NCBI RefSeq assembly: GCF_033807575.1
Contig: NC_084725.1
Coordinates: 1,027,001-1,091,000 of the forward strand
Direction of reading: 5' to 3'
DNA from: Cydia pomonella
Lineage: Eukaryota; Arthropoda; Insecta; Lepidoptera; Tortricidae
Length of the DNA stretch: 64,000 nt
Below the pieces are notes generated by a model. It worked only from the letters and a program-made list of their open reading frames with translations. It ran no database searches and was not told the DNA's origin. Positions 30,974-42,765 of this stretch are shown here, piece after piece; position 1 is the stretch's first letter, and every line of letters starts with the position of its first letter. The position numbers and the translations under genes are program-made.

Positions 30974-32498
30974 CTAAATTAAATTTTTGGACAATGTTTT
31001 CTCAATTTTGGCCACCGTAGCCTACGAAGACTAACAAGCAACGCTAAGCGGTCTTCGTAGTCTATGGGTGTTGCTATATTACGGGTGTCACATGCGTGTT
31101 TCTGACTTATGAAGTAATTATTTTTACTATGCAACCAAATGAATATTTTGTAAGTTGGCAGCAATGCACTTAGTTTAAAACTGTATTCGTTTTGGTTTTG
31201 TTAGGTTGGTAGCCATTAATCGCAGTAACGTTATAGCGATTAAAAGCACAAGTGCTGTTATGAGGAATAGACAATATAGACTTTTCTTGAAACCTTTTAT
31301 GTATGTTCTTATATTCGTGATAATGAATGCATAAATGACAGATAACAGTAGAGGAGTAGGAAAATACTATTTCTAAACAACCTGTATAAAGAATTTTAGA
31401 TAATGTAAACGAAAATATTCCTAAATCCAAATATAACGATGAGTTCCTGATAAAGTTAAACGGCAATCTCGCACGTAATGATTATCTCACGAAATCGCAT
31501 ATAATCTCATTAATCCGTAAATGCATAATATAATCATTGGATACGTAATTTTGTACGTAATTATTACACATTCACCAACTTGACGACCACATGGCCCGAC
31601 ATACTCTTAACCGATTTTATTTTTAAATTAAAATAAAGAAGAAAGAAATTTAGAAGCCAGCCTTATTGGCACCCTATCAAACGGTCTCTACTTGGGACAA
31701 TTTTTTTATTTATAAGTTTTTAATTTTATGTTTCATTGTGTTTCCACCGATTTGTGAGGAAAAATTTTTTTTAATTGGTATGTTTCGTCTAGCTTACAGA
31801 CATTTTCATAGTCATGAGGAGTCTACTTAAATTTACCCGAGTAGACTAATATAATGACTGTAAAGTCAGTGAAAAGTATCTTTCTTGGGGCTGTGGTATG
31901 TATAGATAGATTAGGGCTGGTACTGTTGATAGTTTTTAAATTTATTTCATTAAAGTGTTAAAATTGAATAATAATGATCATTATTTTTCAACAAGGATAG
32001 GCGAAGGCGAAAGTATCTTGGTCTAAAAAATAGTTTTCACCGTGTTCTTTTATTTAGTTAAAGTCGACTGTATACGTAGTATTTAAGTAAAAGGTAATAA
32101 ATTATTTATCCTTGTAGATATATTTATTCTAGTATCGTTAAACAAGCATGGATAGAACCCTCATTACACGCGTCCCCAAGGTTTCTAGGTCACGTCCCTG
32201 GGGACAATACCTCATCGACCCTTCCGTAAGCTTTTCCACTGCCAGAGAGTCAGAGATATTCATTAATATTTCTCTGAGGTGTTTGGATGCGTGGCGATTG
32301 GCCACACTACTCTTTGGCTTATTATTCTAGTAGCGTTGTTTGTTGTAGCTATTTATATCTATGTGCGACTTTCTGTCGGCTATTAGCACAAAACAATAAT
32401 TGTATGTATGTAACTGGGGAAAAAATCAAATTATTTTATTACTTAGGATATTTTTTGATTTCTGTGTTTTTAAGTAGTCATACTACTATGTATAAAAT
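30974..32498. other. AT-rich intergenic stretch
   Basis: It contains a short inverted repeat at about 31010-31065 (CGTAGCCTACGAAGAC and its inverse) and the end of the ACCGGCCAAGAGC element near 31580-31640. No gene is supported. Confidence 0.4.
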
Positions 32499-32874
32499 AA
32501 AACCGTCAAGGGCATGTCGGGCCATGCTCAGTGTAGGGTTCCGTAGTTACTCTTCCGTCACAATAAGCTAAACTGGAGCTTAAAGTACCTATAGTAGTTT
32601 GTTAACCAAGGGATGAAACGATACCCCACACTGTAGGGTGGAAGCAAAAAAAAATCACCCCCACTTTACGTGTAGGGGAGGTACTCTAAAAAAATTAAAT
32701 ATTTAAATTTTTTTGTACGACTTTGTCGGCTTTATTGATTTTTATGTCCATGCCAAATTTCATCTTTCTAGCACTAACGACCACGGAGCTAAGCCTCGGA
32801 CAGACAGACAGACAGAGAGACAGACGGACATGGCGAAACTATAAGGGTTCCTAGTTGACTAAGGAACCCTAAAA
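32499..32874 (+). mobile_element. ACCGGCCAAGAGC/GGAACCCTAAAA dispersed element
   Basis: Begins AAACCGTCAAGGGCATGTCG, contains AACTGGAGCTTAAAGTACCT and GACAGACAGACAGACAGAG, and ends GTTGACTAAGGAACCCTAAA. The terminal words TAGGGTTCCGTAGT and ACTAAGGAACCCTA are inverted. Other copies: 13880-14000, 50054-50570 (-). Confidence 0.7.
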
Positions 32875-33046
32875 TGATGTCATACACTAAAGAATAAGTT
32901 TTAGCAAGAATTTCATTTCTGGTACAAGCTTTTATCGCTGACTGTACTTTTCTTTCCAGAGGCAACTACCTAATACTCATGGAGACAATTCTGAAAACCC
33001 CAAAACACAATTAGGTTGCGTTGTTTTATCACAGAGTTCCTATGCT

Positions 33047-33145
33047 ATGTATGTATGTATAAACTCTTTATTGTACAAAAGACAAAATATAAATATGGCA
33101 CAGGATAAGCAGTACAAAGGCGAACTTATCCCTTTAAGGGATGCC
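33047..33145 (-). mobile_element. LINE 3' tail, reverse
   Basis: TGTATAAACTCTTTATTGTA and GCGAACTTATCCCTTTAAGG. Relative at 52228-52315. Confidence 0.5.
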
Positions 33146-33164
33146 ACCTCCTGTCCTCATCAGA

Positions 33165-33351
33165 ACCCCTAGTGTAAATTTATTCGATAGCGAAACGTGA
33201 CGTACGCGTTTGCGTTAAGTCGAATTTTGTATGGGATTTACAAGCAGCGCGCCAAGCGGGACGTTTTGGAAACTCAAAATCCCATACAAAATGAGACTTA
33301 ATGCAAACGCGTACGTCACGTTTTGCTATCGAATAAATTTACACTAGGGGT
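33165..33351. mobile_element. Palindromic MITE, ACCCCTAGTGTAAAT family
   Basis: 187 bp with TIR ACCCCTAGTGTAAATTTATT and its exact inverse, and long inner arms (GTGACGTACGCGTTTGCGTT). Second copy 53811-53993. Confidence 0.9.
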
Positions 33352-34038
33352 ACAGATAAGCTCGATGGTACCATAATCTTGATGCATTGTCACCCGACTT
33401 ACATATTATATATACCCGACTTATATATATAATATATATGTAAGTATGCAAATTTTCAGCTTCATCGGAAACCGGGAAGTACAATCTGAATACATATTTA
33501 GTTAAATAGTTAGATTGCATGTTAAATAAAAAGCCTTTAAAAAGTGACCAAGCACCGGAAGGTCCACCGGTGGACTTGGTCACTTATTCTCAAGATTATT
33601 ACATCTATTTCAGCTTAATTTGACCGAAGCGTTAGCAAAGGATCTCCGTTTTAACTCGGGCATTTTGCTTTCGTATGTCCAGATGTTCTCCTCTACAGGT
33701 CGGAATTCTTAACCGATTGTCGGTAAATTTTGCGACCAAACTCTGTTTTTTATTCGATTCAGTTTTTGAAATTTTTTCAAAATACAAAAATTGGCATTCC
33801 TATGACGCTTAAGACCATTGTGAGTCCACTATGATAACGGCTCAAACTCAATGAACTAAGTATTTTCACTTTTACATTTTCTAAGCTTAACGCGAGGTCT
33901 ACAGTTCACAGAGACACTAGTTGTATGTCTGCTATCTATTTTCCTCGCACGTTTATAGCCAGAACGGTACGTTAGGAAAGTAATTGAACTGCTTATGGGA
34001 GCCTTCATTTTTTTTTACAATCGAAAGTTTTATTTTTT

Positions 34039-34643
34039 GGGCTGGCCTCCCACGATCGGAATGTCTCTCTGAATTCTGAATTCATAATCTGAACTCAGAT
34101 TCTTAATTTAGAAATCTTTCAAAGCTTTGCCTCATACAGTCTTAAACATTCAGATTGACACGAACGTCTGTCTTCATAATCTTAATTTTCATATTTTGAG
34201 TTTAGAACGCTCGTCAGTATCATTTTTACAGATCGATCTGAGAAATTCATAATCTAACAAACCAGAACGTGTGTGTAACCAATGAGAATTGAATATAAGT
34301 AGAGGCGTATTGTCTAACTAAATTTTTCTGCCATCTTTCGACAGAGGACTTAAACTCTTAGAATTATATGTTGCTAGTTGACTCATGTTACTCATGTACT
34401 TTCACTGGTATGAATAAATATCAAACGGTTTCGCCATCTATTCCGGTATAGGCCATTATAATAATTCGAGCATATTTTTTTTCTAGATTTTTAGTGACAC
34501 GTTTATTTCTTAGGCTTTATTTATCTTATACGGGGTTACATTATATCTTTGGTGTAACATAATAACATAACATTGTATGGGATTCCGGACTTTCTGAATT
34601 AAGAATCTGAATTCCGAGTCGCTTCGAACGTGTGAGGCCGGCC
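34039..34643. mobile_element. GGGCTGGCCT MITE, second copy
   Basis: GGGCTGGCCTCCCACGATCG on the left and GTGAGGCCGGCC on the right, with the same GAATTC-rich interior as 24180-24726. About 34260-34560 appears to be extra sequence. Confidence 0.6.
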
Positions 34644-34766
34644 GTATAATAAGAAAAATTGAATAATATGTCAATTTTCAATCTGTCTAATCAGTAATCA
34701 ACTAATCAATCAAAATTCTGAGCAAAAATCGTTATAAAAATTGAAAAATATATTAAAGTGCTAAAA

Positions 34767-34961
34767 ATGAAGGATTTTTCGCTGAAATTGAAATCCAAAA
34801 AGAGCAAATCAAAATGCAAAAAGTGTGATTGCATATTAGATAGAATGTATATGAAACTTTCTAAAAAAATAAAACACAAACTGGAGAAGTATAAGGAACA
34901 AGTAACTGACGACTTTTATGGGATAGCCACGGCTGCAGTATTCATGCAAAAATGGAAATAA
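34767..34961 (+). CDS. Small Lys/Cys-rich open frame, unrecognised
   Basis: 64 codons starting MKDFSLKLKSKKSKSKCKKC and ending AAAVFMQKWK-like residues (ATAAVFMQKWK). It contains CKKCDC. I recognise no family. It sits between a MITE and AT-rich DNA, with no splice or promoter support, so it may be chance or a repeat remnant. Confidence 0.2.
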   Translation: MKDFSLKLKSKKSKSKCKKCDCILDRMYMKLSKKIKHKLEKYKEQVTDDFYGIATAAVFMQKWK

Positions 34962-34989
34962 TCTAATCTAATCTAAACGAGCCTTCGCT

Positions 34990-36553
34990 TTAGTTGCGTT
35001 TGCTGCAATTTTTTGAGGATTCCATGAAAGGAAAGATTCGTACGTTCCTAAAATCCGTATTCACTAATTTTTGGAAGCGATTTTGATGAAATGCATTTAA
35101 TAAGTAGTTTTTAATGTGATCCTTATTTTCTTTGCCTGCAAAAACTTCTGTAATAAACGCAACTTTCGAATTTCTTTCAATCCTTTTTTTTTCGGGTAAT
35201 CTTTTTGAGTTTGACTCGTGGAGTGAACATGACAGTAGCGTGGCAACACTGCGCAGTAGCGCGCCGTCGGCTCTTGTGTCGACGACTGTCGTATTTCGGA
35301 AATCAAAGTTCGCATGTTTTTCTCGAATTATCGCTTTAAATCCTTTATTTATCACAAACTGTCGTTTTAGTGATTATGTGTTATCATCTAGTGTGTACCA
35401 GAGGTGTATGATAAGGGTAAGCCGCTATTTAAACACTTTATTTGTCGATGTCAGACGGTGGTTCTGAAAAGGTGTTTTTATTGTTAACTTTATTCTTCTT
35501 ATTAGAATTGTTAACTTGGTGTGTAGAATAACCTATTCGGCCTCGCATTAGACTAGTGTTTACACAAAATTTATGTATTTATGCATTTGCAACTTTTAAC
35601 ACTACTAGAGTCGATGCTCCTATATCGTATGACTTGGTCTTTTTGATACCGGTCTTATTTTTCTGACTATTGTAGAAAATCACCTGTTGAATTCCGATTA
35701 GAATCTGCTTCTGTTTTTACTAATATTAATAATTTACTTGAGAAATCAAATATTTACATTGGCTTGACATTGGCAGTATTTGAGTGTGCTCAAAGAGATA
35801 ACGTAATATTTGTTAACCTAGCGAACTCATTTACAGGTTTATAATCTGACAACTGTATTATTACTTAATCATCAACACCTTGATGGAGCCATAACACGAA
35901 AAATTGATTGATTGTTTCTTCCTTAACAGTTTAAACTATATTATTTTCTAATTATGCAATGTAAATATATTTATTAAGTATTATGTTTAGATAAAGTTAT
36001 GTGGATGCAACCTTGAAATAAGTATTGTACCTAACCTGTGAGGTTAAAATCTCAGGAAGTTATCACTTGCTATTCATTTGCATTAAATAAAGTCACTTTC
36101 AAACTTTTGTCGCAGCATTTATGCCCGACAAACATAATCAGAAGTTTAACAAGAAATTAGAATTTTATGAATTTTTCAACAAATTTAAACTAGTTACTTA
36201 GTTGATTTTCAATTACTAAGCTTATATTTCTGTACCTCATGGGTTGTAGGTTATTTGTTGTTGATTTCATTTAAACAAACTAACAAGTTATATCATTATT
36301 TTTCATAATTAGTATTTTCTAGCTGGATTCTAATGGACTAAAGTTTGCCGCTACACAAAATTCCAGATTTTATTTAAAATTGCTTCTTACTTATTTACAT
36401 CATGTTTAATTTGTTAGACAGATGTTTAATAGAAGGATGTACTAAGGAGTGAGTGACATGTTATCTTCTTTATGAGGTATATAACTCTAAGTAGGAGCTG
36501 TCATGTTGAAACAGAGAAATGAAAATGGAACTGGCTTCGGCAAGTAATATATA
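34990..36553. other. Intergenic with one GC-richer patch
   Basis: A GC-richer patch at about 35225-35300 (CACTGCGCAGTAGCGCGCCG) is open on both strands, but no family, splice pair or start is convincing. The rest is AT-rich without recognised content. Confidence 0.35.
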
Positions 36554-36797
36554 CATAAATAAATATTGGGGAGAATCTTACTCAATTTAACCTAGGCCCA
36601 AACTAAGAAAAGTTAGGTACTAGGTGACTTATGTATATAGATAAATACATACTTATATACATAAAAAACACCCATCACTCAGGAACAAATATCTGTATTC
36701 ATCACACAAATTAATGCCTATACGGGATCTGAACCCGGGACATAGTGGCCCTACTACTGCCTATGGAGCTGATGGACTAGGCCAGACCGGTCATCAT
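36554..36797 (-). mobile_element. tRNA-derived SINE, reverse copy
   Basis: In reverse it matches 22540-22801: GATCTGAACCCGGGAC is the B box, and GGACTAGGCCAGACCGGTCA the head. Confidence 0.8.
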
Positions 36798-38103
36798 TGA
36801 ATATTGTATGGGCCATTAAACAAAAAGTTCCAAGTAAAGGTACTTTGTTGGGCATGTGGCGTGTACGTACGGCAGCTACCTTAACCTAATAACCAGCAGA
36901 AATCTGTATTATATACTGGTGAATTTGAAGCTAAGTTATCGAATGTAATTATGCCAAATGGGTGTTTCTCTACTAATTGGAAACTGGCCCATACAAGACT
37001 GTCCCAGGCATATTTTTTGGAAATGTTAAGTATATGTGTTAATAAATTGAAAGATATTTATAAATGAAATATAAATCTTCAAAAAGCTGACACATTTTCC
37101 TCTTTATTTGGGAGATATTGACGATTTTTTGAAAAACTGTGACAGGGGACTGTCATAATCCCCAGGGGAGTGTTTATATGAAAAAAAAAACACATTTTTT
37201 TATCGAAAGAAAGCAATTAAATTCTTTATTTTTATTAAACTTTTACAATCAGTATTTCTGAAGAATAGATCAACAAATTTAAGAGCCCAGTAACGATTTT
37301 AGAGCAAAAATATAAAATTGATAGATTAAGTCGTTGAAATTGTACACCTTTTGTTACGTAATATCTAAATAACAAGTACCTATTGGTTTCTATTAGCACG
37401 TTTTCTCATCTTGCCTTTTAATAATGAGGTCGCAAGCGTGCGTGCCCGGTAATATGTGACGAAAAGAGACAGTTTTTAAAAATTAAACAAAAAAAAATAT
37501 GGTAGTAAATTATACAAAATGATGTATAAGAACAGTTTCAGCAAATGTTATCGATTGTTTAAGTATTAAAATTACGTTGAAATTAAGCCGATTTTCAGAG
37601 AAACTATCACTTGTTTTGAGTAATTTCTGGAGAAAATTGATTTCGTCTTTCTTTCATTTACACTACTTTAAATTTATAATAACAAAAATGTAATTTATTA
37701 AAGTTGAAGTACAGGGTATGTGTAATACAAAATTAACATTTTTAGCAGTCCAAACTTTTCTACATTTACAAAGAGGATCGACTAAATCAGTGCTTTACGC
37801 GCGTTTACCTAAACGTCCATCAGAAAAAAAAGTACCTAATTAAGTGAGTCTGTTTTCAAAAAAATAATTTATTAAAATAAAAGGTTACAAGACGTGCTAC
37901 TAGACACCAGGACTTGTTATTTCAAATAGTTAAGAAAAGGTCTCAAATTTCATCGAATCTATCAATATGACATTTTTGCGACTAAAATCGATAACGGCCT
38001 CTTAACGTAACATCATCATCATATATTGTATTAAACTTATTAAAATTAACATCTTTGCTAAACAGTCTTTATGTAACTGATACTATGACACTAAAGTCAG
38101 TAT

Positions 38104-38301
38104 TTATTGTGTCTGCCTGTCCTTGACTAATTTTCTAGTGCATTTTTCTTTCTTCTTTTGGTATTTTCGTCTCTCTTTCTCTTTCATTTCTTCTCTCTTT
38201 TGCAGGTCATTTTGAAGTCGTTGATATCTCAAACGTTCAGCTGTACATTTTTGTTCTAATATTTCTTCTCTAATTTTGGGTGGCTTCTTTTTGGGTGGCA
38301 T
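38104..38301 (-). CDS. Basic, Lys/Glu-rich open frame inside the transposon
   Basis: 65 codons starting MPPKKKPPKIREEILEQKCT, followed by RLRYQRLQNDLQKREEMKEK and KYQKKKEKC, predicted as a charged helix or coiled coil. It resembles N-terminal regions of uncharacterised basic proteins carried by insect DNA transposons, from memory only. Probably an exon or remnant of the element's own gene. Confidence 0.4.
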   Translation of the reverse strand: MPPKKKPPKIREEILEQKCTAERLRYQRLQNDLQKREEMKEKERRKYQKKKEKCTRKLVKDRQTQ

Positions 38302-38628
38302 TTTGGAACATTACCTATAATAAGCAAATTAAATTACCTTATATATTATACCCAATTATACCCAATGTCACTCTTACAACTGAGATATACCCAACGATCA
38401 TAATATTAAAATATATGAGGCTGTTTAGGCTGCGGAACGTGCAAAAAAAATTACAGACATGCATAGAGTAACACCATTTTTAAAATGAACTCTGCACACA
38501 AACCTATATTCCAAAATCAACCCGCTTTCTAACGTAAACCGGTAAAAAGGTAATATTTCCAATGTCATTGTAAACACTGCCTTTATTATGTATATTTGGT
38601 AAGTTAAATGTGACAAAACCTGAAAGAA

Positions 38629-38698
38629 ACAGTCCCCTGTGATATAAAACAGTCCCCTGTGCCATGAGATGGCAGGGGACTGTTTGCCAGGGGACTGT
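38629..38698. repeat. Hairpin of CAGGGGACTGT motifs
   Basis: Inverse copies at 38629-38639 and 38649-38659 face forward copies at 38673-38683 and 38688-38698. The inner pair forms ACAGTCCCCTGTGCCAT...ATGGCAGGGGACTGT with a short loop. Confidence 0.85.
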
Positions 38699-40439
38699 CT
38701 ATTTCACGTAAAAAATGTAGTATCATTGAATGATTTTAAGTATATCAAGTTTAAGATGCAGACTCAATAACATACTTGCCAAGTAATTATTAAAAAAATA
38801 CAAATAGTCATTTAAAACAATCAAATAAATGCTTACCAGTGGACTGTTTCAACGTGCAGCCAGGACGCGTGGTGTCACCTTGGAACGCATTGGTGACACT
38901 AAACTAAATGGCGACGGCGCGTTTCGTTTGCAACCGAACGAACTTCACAGCGGTTGCGTTCCGTTTCATGGTCTCAATGTCCGCGCCAATGCATAATAAG
39001 ATTTCAGAGCATTTTTCAAATTGTAACAGGGGACTGATCGAAAATATTGAGGACAACATTTGTCATACCAAATTAAATATTAAATTTCTACTTAAAAATA
39101 TCACTTTGTTTTACAAAGATACTTAATGTATACTAGTATTACTTGAATATTTTATACTTTGGAAATAACAATAAAGAACATATTTTTTTTGTCACGAAAC
39201 TTCTAATTCTGGAAATGGGACACTACAGGGGACTGTGTTTTGAGGTGTTTAAAGTGCATTTATTATAATATTACAATATTATATTACTAAATAAGCTATA
39301 GCGTACTAAGAATAACTAGTACACTATCGTTTTTAATATATAGAACTCAGTAATATAAACATCTTATATGTAAAATTTGCCGCGGACAGCGATTTTCCAA
39401 TTAGTGGAGAATGGCCCATATATTGTCTTCTTAGTTTTATTAAAGTGTTAATAAAATAGTGCCACATACCCGACTCTGCTCTGTAATGCCCCATATGCAC
39501 ATTTTTGAAAACTGCAGCTGGAACTCGTGATAATCGAAAAAATTAAGAACTACTTTCTTTATTGGTGCCACATACCCTACTCACAAAGGTTCTAAGTGTC
39601 ACAGACCCTACTGGCGCCTCCTGGCGGCTCCTTCATGCCAATTTCCGCCATTTTCCAAAAACGACAAAAAAATTCTATCTAACAACTGGACCTGCTCGCA
39701 AAATTTTACGAGAATCGGTTTAGAAATGCGACCTGCAGATGAGACTTCCAGATCAGAAAGCAAGCTGAAACAGAGACCTTCTAACGCTCGGTCACTTAGC
39801 AGGGATTCAAATAAGACATCTACATATATCTTAATGATTACTAAACATTCATACTAGATGGTTGCTCAAAAAAGAAAGGCGAGGAAGGATCTTGTGGAGG
39901 CCCTAGGCACCTCCGGGGTGCCCAAGGACCAACAACACCTAAACATTTATTTATTGATAGTACTTAGCTTAAAACTAAACCTTACACATTCCAAAATACA
40001 GGCACAAATCAAGCCCCATACAAATCAATAGCTCCCTTAAACACTCTAAACGAAATGCCCAAACATACAATTATCATCATTACTATACAATTGCCAAGCA
40101 TGATCTTAATTGACCACTTTGGTCTCTGGTAGGGTTGCCATACGTTTCCTGTACGCTGGGACATGTTCCCGTTTGAAGCTTTGTGTCCCAGTGTCCTATC
40201 CAATAAGAAAATTGTCCCCATGTTAAAGTCTTACGGCGTTATTCATAAACGCGTTACTGGCCTTAGCTATGAATCGTTTGTTTTTATCTGTAATTTTGTG
40301 TTATGTATTTGTAGGAAAGGGAAAAAACATCATTTAACTAAATAAGGTCCATATAGTTTTATGACTAAGGGAGTTAGAATACGTCCCAGGATTCTTTCAA
40401 GGAACGGGTTATTCTTCATAGGACTACTGTACATACTTA

Positions 40440-40735
40440 ATATTTAATTTTCCGCTAGCAGCCCTCAACTGTGCGTTTCTCCAGAAACTTTCTGCCTCGT
40501 ACCGCTAAACTGTGGAATGAACTGTCGCCCGCGGTATTTCTGGACCGATACGACCTTTAAGAAAGAAGCGTACTCCCATAGATACCAGCAATGCATTTGC
40601 AACTCCTCTGGGTGTCTATGGGCGACAGTAATTGCTTCCCATCAGGTAATTTGTGTGCTTGTTTGCCTCCTATATCATAGAAAAAAAAAGAATTTTTGTC
40701 CCTGTCGACGTCTTTATGGAAACCCTAGTGCCTAG
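40440..40735 (+). mobile_element. LINE 3'-terminal fragment, frameshifted
   Basis: Across frames it reads like a LINE ORF2 end (LPRTAKLWNELSPAVFLDRYD-like pieces, GVYGRQ), followed by CCCATCAGGTAATTTGTGTG, GTTTGCCTCC and an A-rich tail at 40680. Confidence 0.45.
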
Positions 40736-41200
40736 CCATACTAATTGATGGTATGGTGCCGATGAACTTGCTAGAGCAACCAATAGGCTACTTTAAGTTA
40801 ACAATAATAAGGTTTATATTCGGATTTTTGAGATGGTCTTGGTTGGGACAATGCAATGTATTGATGCAAGGTTGCTCTAATTATTACATAATGTGTATAA
40901 TATGTGGTGTCTTCAAAGTTTTTGATTGAAATATCCTTTTGTTGCCACTATGTTCATTGTCTTGCGATAGTATAGGCGCCTGTTATTAGTGCGGCTGAAA
41001 ATCGTGCAGAATGTAGAGCCTCGGTGCACAAAACAAGGACTTCATGTGGTTGCCAACATCAGCCACGAGGAAACGAGGAAGGAGAAGTATAGGTAGGGAA
41101 ATATTATTCTTATTGAATTATATTAAGAGGGAATTATACCACGCCACATGATCGTGATGATCGTTCATACAAAAAAAGAAAAAATTCCACTTCTAAATAT

Positions 41201-42676
41201 TTGCTTAGTGAAAGAGAGGATAGTGAAAAGGAACTATTATTATCACTTAATAGTATAGAGAAGTTAAAGAAGGAACTATGTTCTTTAGAAAATGTTTACA
41301 ATGATGTAAATTCAGAGCGGGCCCGGCTCCAGGAGACGGTTGACAAGTTTACTGAGTGTAGTGCAGCATATGAACAGGCCTTGACAGACATCAACTCATT
41401 AGAGAGAGCACTGCACGACGCCCACGAGCAAATCTACGAGCTACAGGAGGCCCAAAATATTGCTGCAGCGGCACACACTCAAAACTTATTCGAGGAACTG
41501 GTCCGGCCCGACTCACAGTTGGTTGCCGCTCCAATTGAAAACCCTGTTGTTAGTATAGATTTAATCAATGAATCCACCACAAGACTAGTAAATTGCAGCG
41601 GAAACAAACTCAAAAAATATATTAAATTAAATAGAATGATTAAAAAAAACCAGAGATTATCAAAAATGAATAAATTGTTTTTTAAGAAATTGAGATTTTG
41701 TAAAATTAATGTTAATTTAGTGGATAAGTTAGACTTGTATTCTGTTCAATTAGAACATAGTAAACTACAGTATGAAACTGACACACAGATTTTAAAATCA
41801 AAAGTTCAGAGTTTGGAGGATTCTATACAATCCCTAGAAACAATAAATGAGAGTTCGAAAAAGGTGATTAATGAATATTCTTTAGCCATGGATGATTTAA
41901 TATCGCAGATTAAGCACAATTCAGAGCGGTTTGAGTCGCTGACCAATGCCCAGTCATGTGCATGTAAGCAAGCGACTGGACATTTGTTGACCAGTGTACT
42001 CGATCCAAGCCTGTGTGACAGTTTACCACAACAGCAAATAAATGATAATAGCTCCTTCCACACTCCACAACAAAGCACACCAAAACCTAATATTATTATG
42101 TATTGTGATGAAATTGGGAGCAATATGAGCTCATTTTTAAACTATCACCTAAAGGGACTTAGTACAATCAGCAATTGTCTGCCTCACAGTAGCTTTGAAA
42201 ATATCTTAAAACAAATTTTAAATGACAGTAATATTAATTCTAAGACAACACTGCTAATTCTTATGGGTAATAGGGGAAATGTGAACAAAAATAATTTACT
42301 TAAATACTTTGAACAGTTAAATTCACTTGCAGTGCATGAAATTATTATTTTCACATTCCCCTATTGTGAGCAAATGTCAGAGGCAGAAAATAACATTAGA
42401 CATAAGTTGAATATATCTCTATATAATCTTTGTACATATAGTAGTAAGTTTATCATAATTGACACTAACAAATTTGTTAGTAAATACCATATGCCTATGG
42501 TGTTTTTGACTAAAGGTAAGTGTTACCTTTCAAATTATTACAAGAGACAAATAGCTTTATCGCTATCCTATTTACTTGACATTTCTGCCAAGAATTTGGC
42601 AGACAACTCTGCTCCTATTGAGCAGCCCAGTGTGAGCTTGGAATTGGTTCCAGTCATAACCAATGATTTAAACTAG
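41201..42676 (+). CDS. LINE ORF1 protein: coiled coil plus esterase-like domain
   Basis: About 491 codons from TTG at 41201; the frame is open back to 41117 without ATG, so the true N-terminus is missing or elsewhere. Residues 1-90 and about 185-250 are heptad-like and charged (coiled coils). From about 297 a alpha/beta region (NIIMYCDEIGSNM, LLILMGNRGNVNKNNL, EIIIFTFPYCEQM, KFIIIDTNKFV) resembles the SGNH-esterase-like domain of CR1-type ORF1 proteins, though the GDS serine is not kept. Such ORF1 proteins bind element RNA. It ends GAT TTA AAC TAG, a slippery heptamer at the stop. Confidence 0.78.
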   Translation: MLSEREDSEKELLLSLNSIEKLKKELCSLENVYNDVNSERARLQETVDKFTECSAAYEQALTDINSLERALHDAHEQIYELQEAQNIAAAAHTQNLFEELVRPDSQLVAAPIENPVVSIDLINESTTRLVNCSGNKLKKYIKLNRMIKKNQRLSKMNKLFFKKLRFCKINVNLVDKLDLYSVQLEHSKLQYETDTQILKSKVQSLEDSIQSLETINESSKKVINEYSLAMDDLISQIKHNSERFESLTNAQSCACKQATGHLLTSVLDPSLCDSLPQQQINDNSSFHTPQQSTPKPNIIMYCDEIGSNMSSFLNYHLKGLSTISNCLPHSSFENILKQILNDSNINSKTTLLILMGNRGNVNKNNLLKYFEQLNSLAVHEIIIFTFPYCEQMSEAENNIRHKLNISLYNLCTYSSKFIIIDTNKFVSKYHMPMVFLTKGKCYLSNYYKRQIALSLSYLLDISAKNLADNSAPIEQPSVSLELVPVITNDLN

Positions 42677-42700
42677 CTGTTAAGACAAAAGATTCTGTCT
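42667..42700 (+). promoter_or_regulatory. Candidate -1 frameshift site (T TTA AAC before stop)
   Basis: In the ORF1 frame the heptamer T TTA AAC occupies 42667-42673 and TAG follows at once. After nine bases AGACA (42683-42687) can pair with TGTCT (42696-42700). Slipping back one base enters the ORF2 frame, which is open from 42667 to 45582. Confidence 0.5.
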
Positions 42701-42765
42701 CTGGCAATTTAGTTTTAAATAAATATAATGAAAAATACTGTAAACATGGAAAGTATATCCACCTG

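Larger units (their letters stand above)
36960..39417. mobile_element. 2.46-kb DNA transposon with 25-bp inverted ends and clustered 11-mer
   Basis: Left end 36959-36983 and right end 39394-39418 are inverted at 21 of 25 bases, sharing the core ACTAATTGGAAA. The flanks (about 36840-36958 and 39419-39560) are continuous in the related copy at 16965-17290, so this block is an insertion. It holds six copies of CAGGGGACTGT (either strand) plus a one-base variant and a basic reading frame on the minus strand. The flanking AT may be a 2-bp target duplication. Superfamily not assigned. Confidence 0.7.

Noticed and set aside
34990..35355. 121-codon minus-strand frame
   Set aside because: No family resemblance, no splice or promoter support, and an equally long frame on the opposite strand.
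41806..42123. Minus-strand frames within the LINE (also 42969-43313, 44031-44324, 44799-45068)
   Set aside because: Antisense shadows of the intact LINE ORF1 and ORF2.
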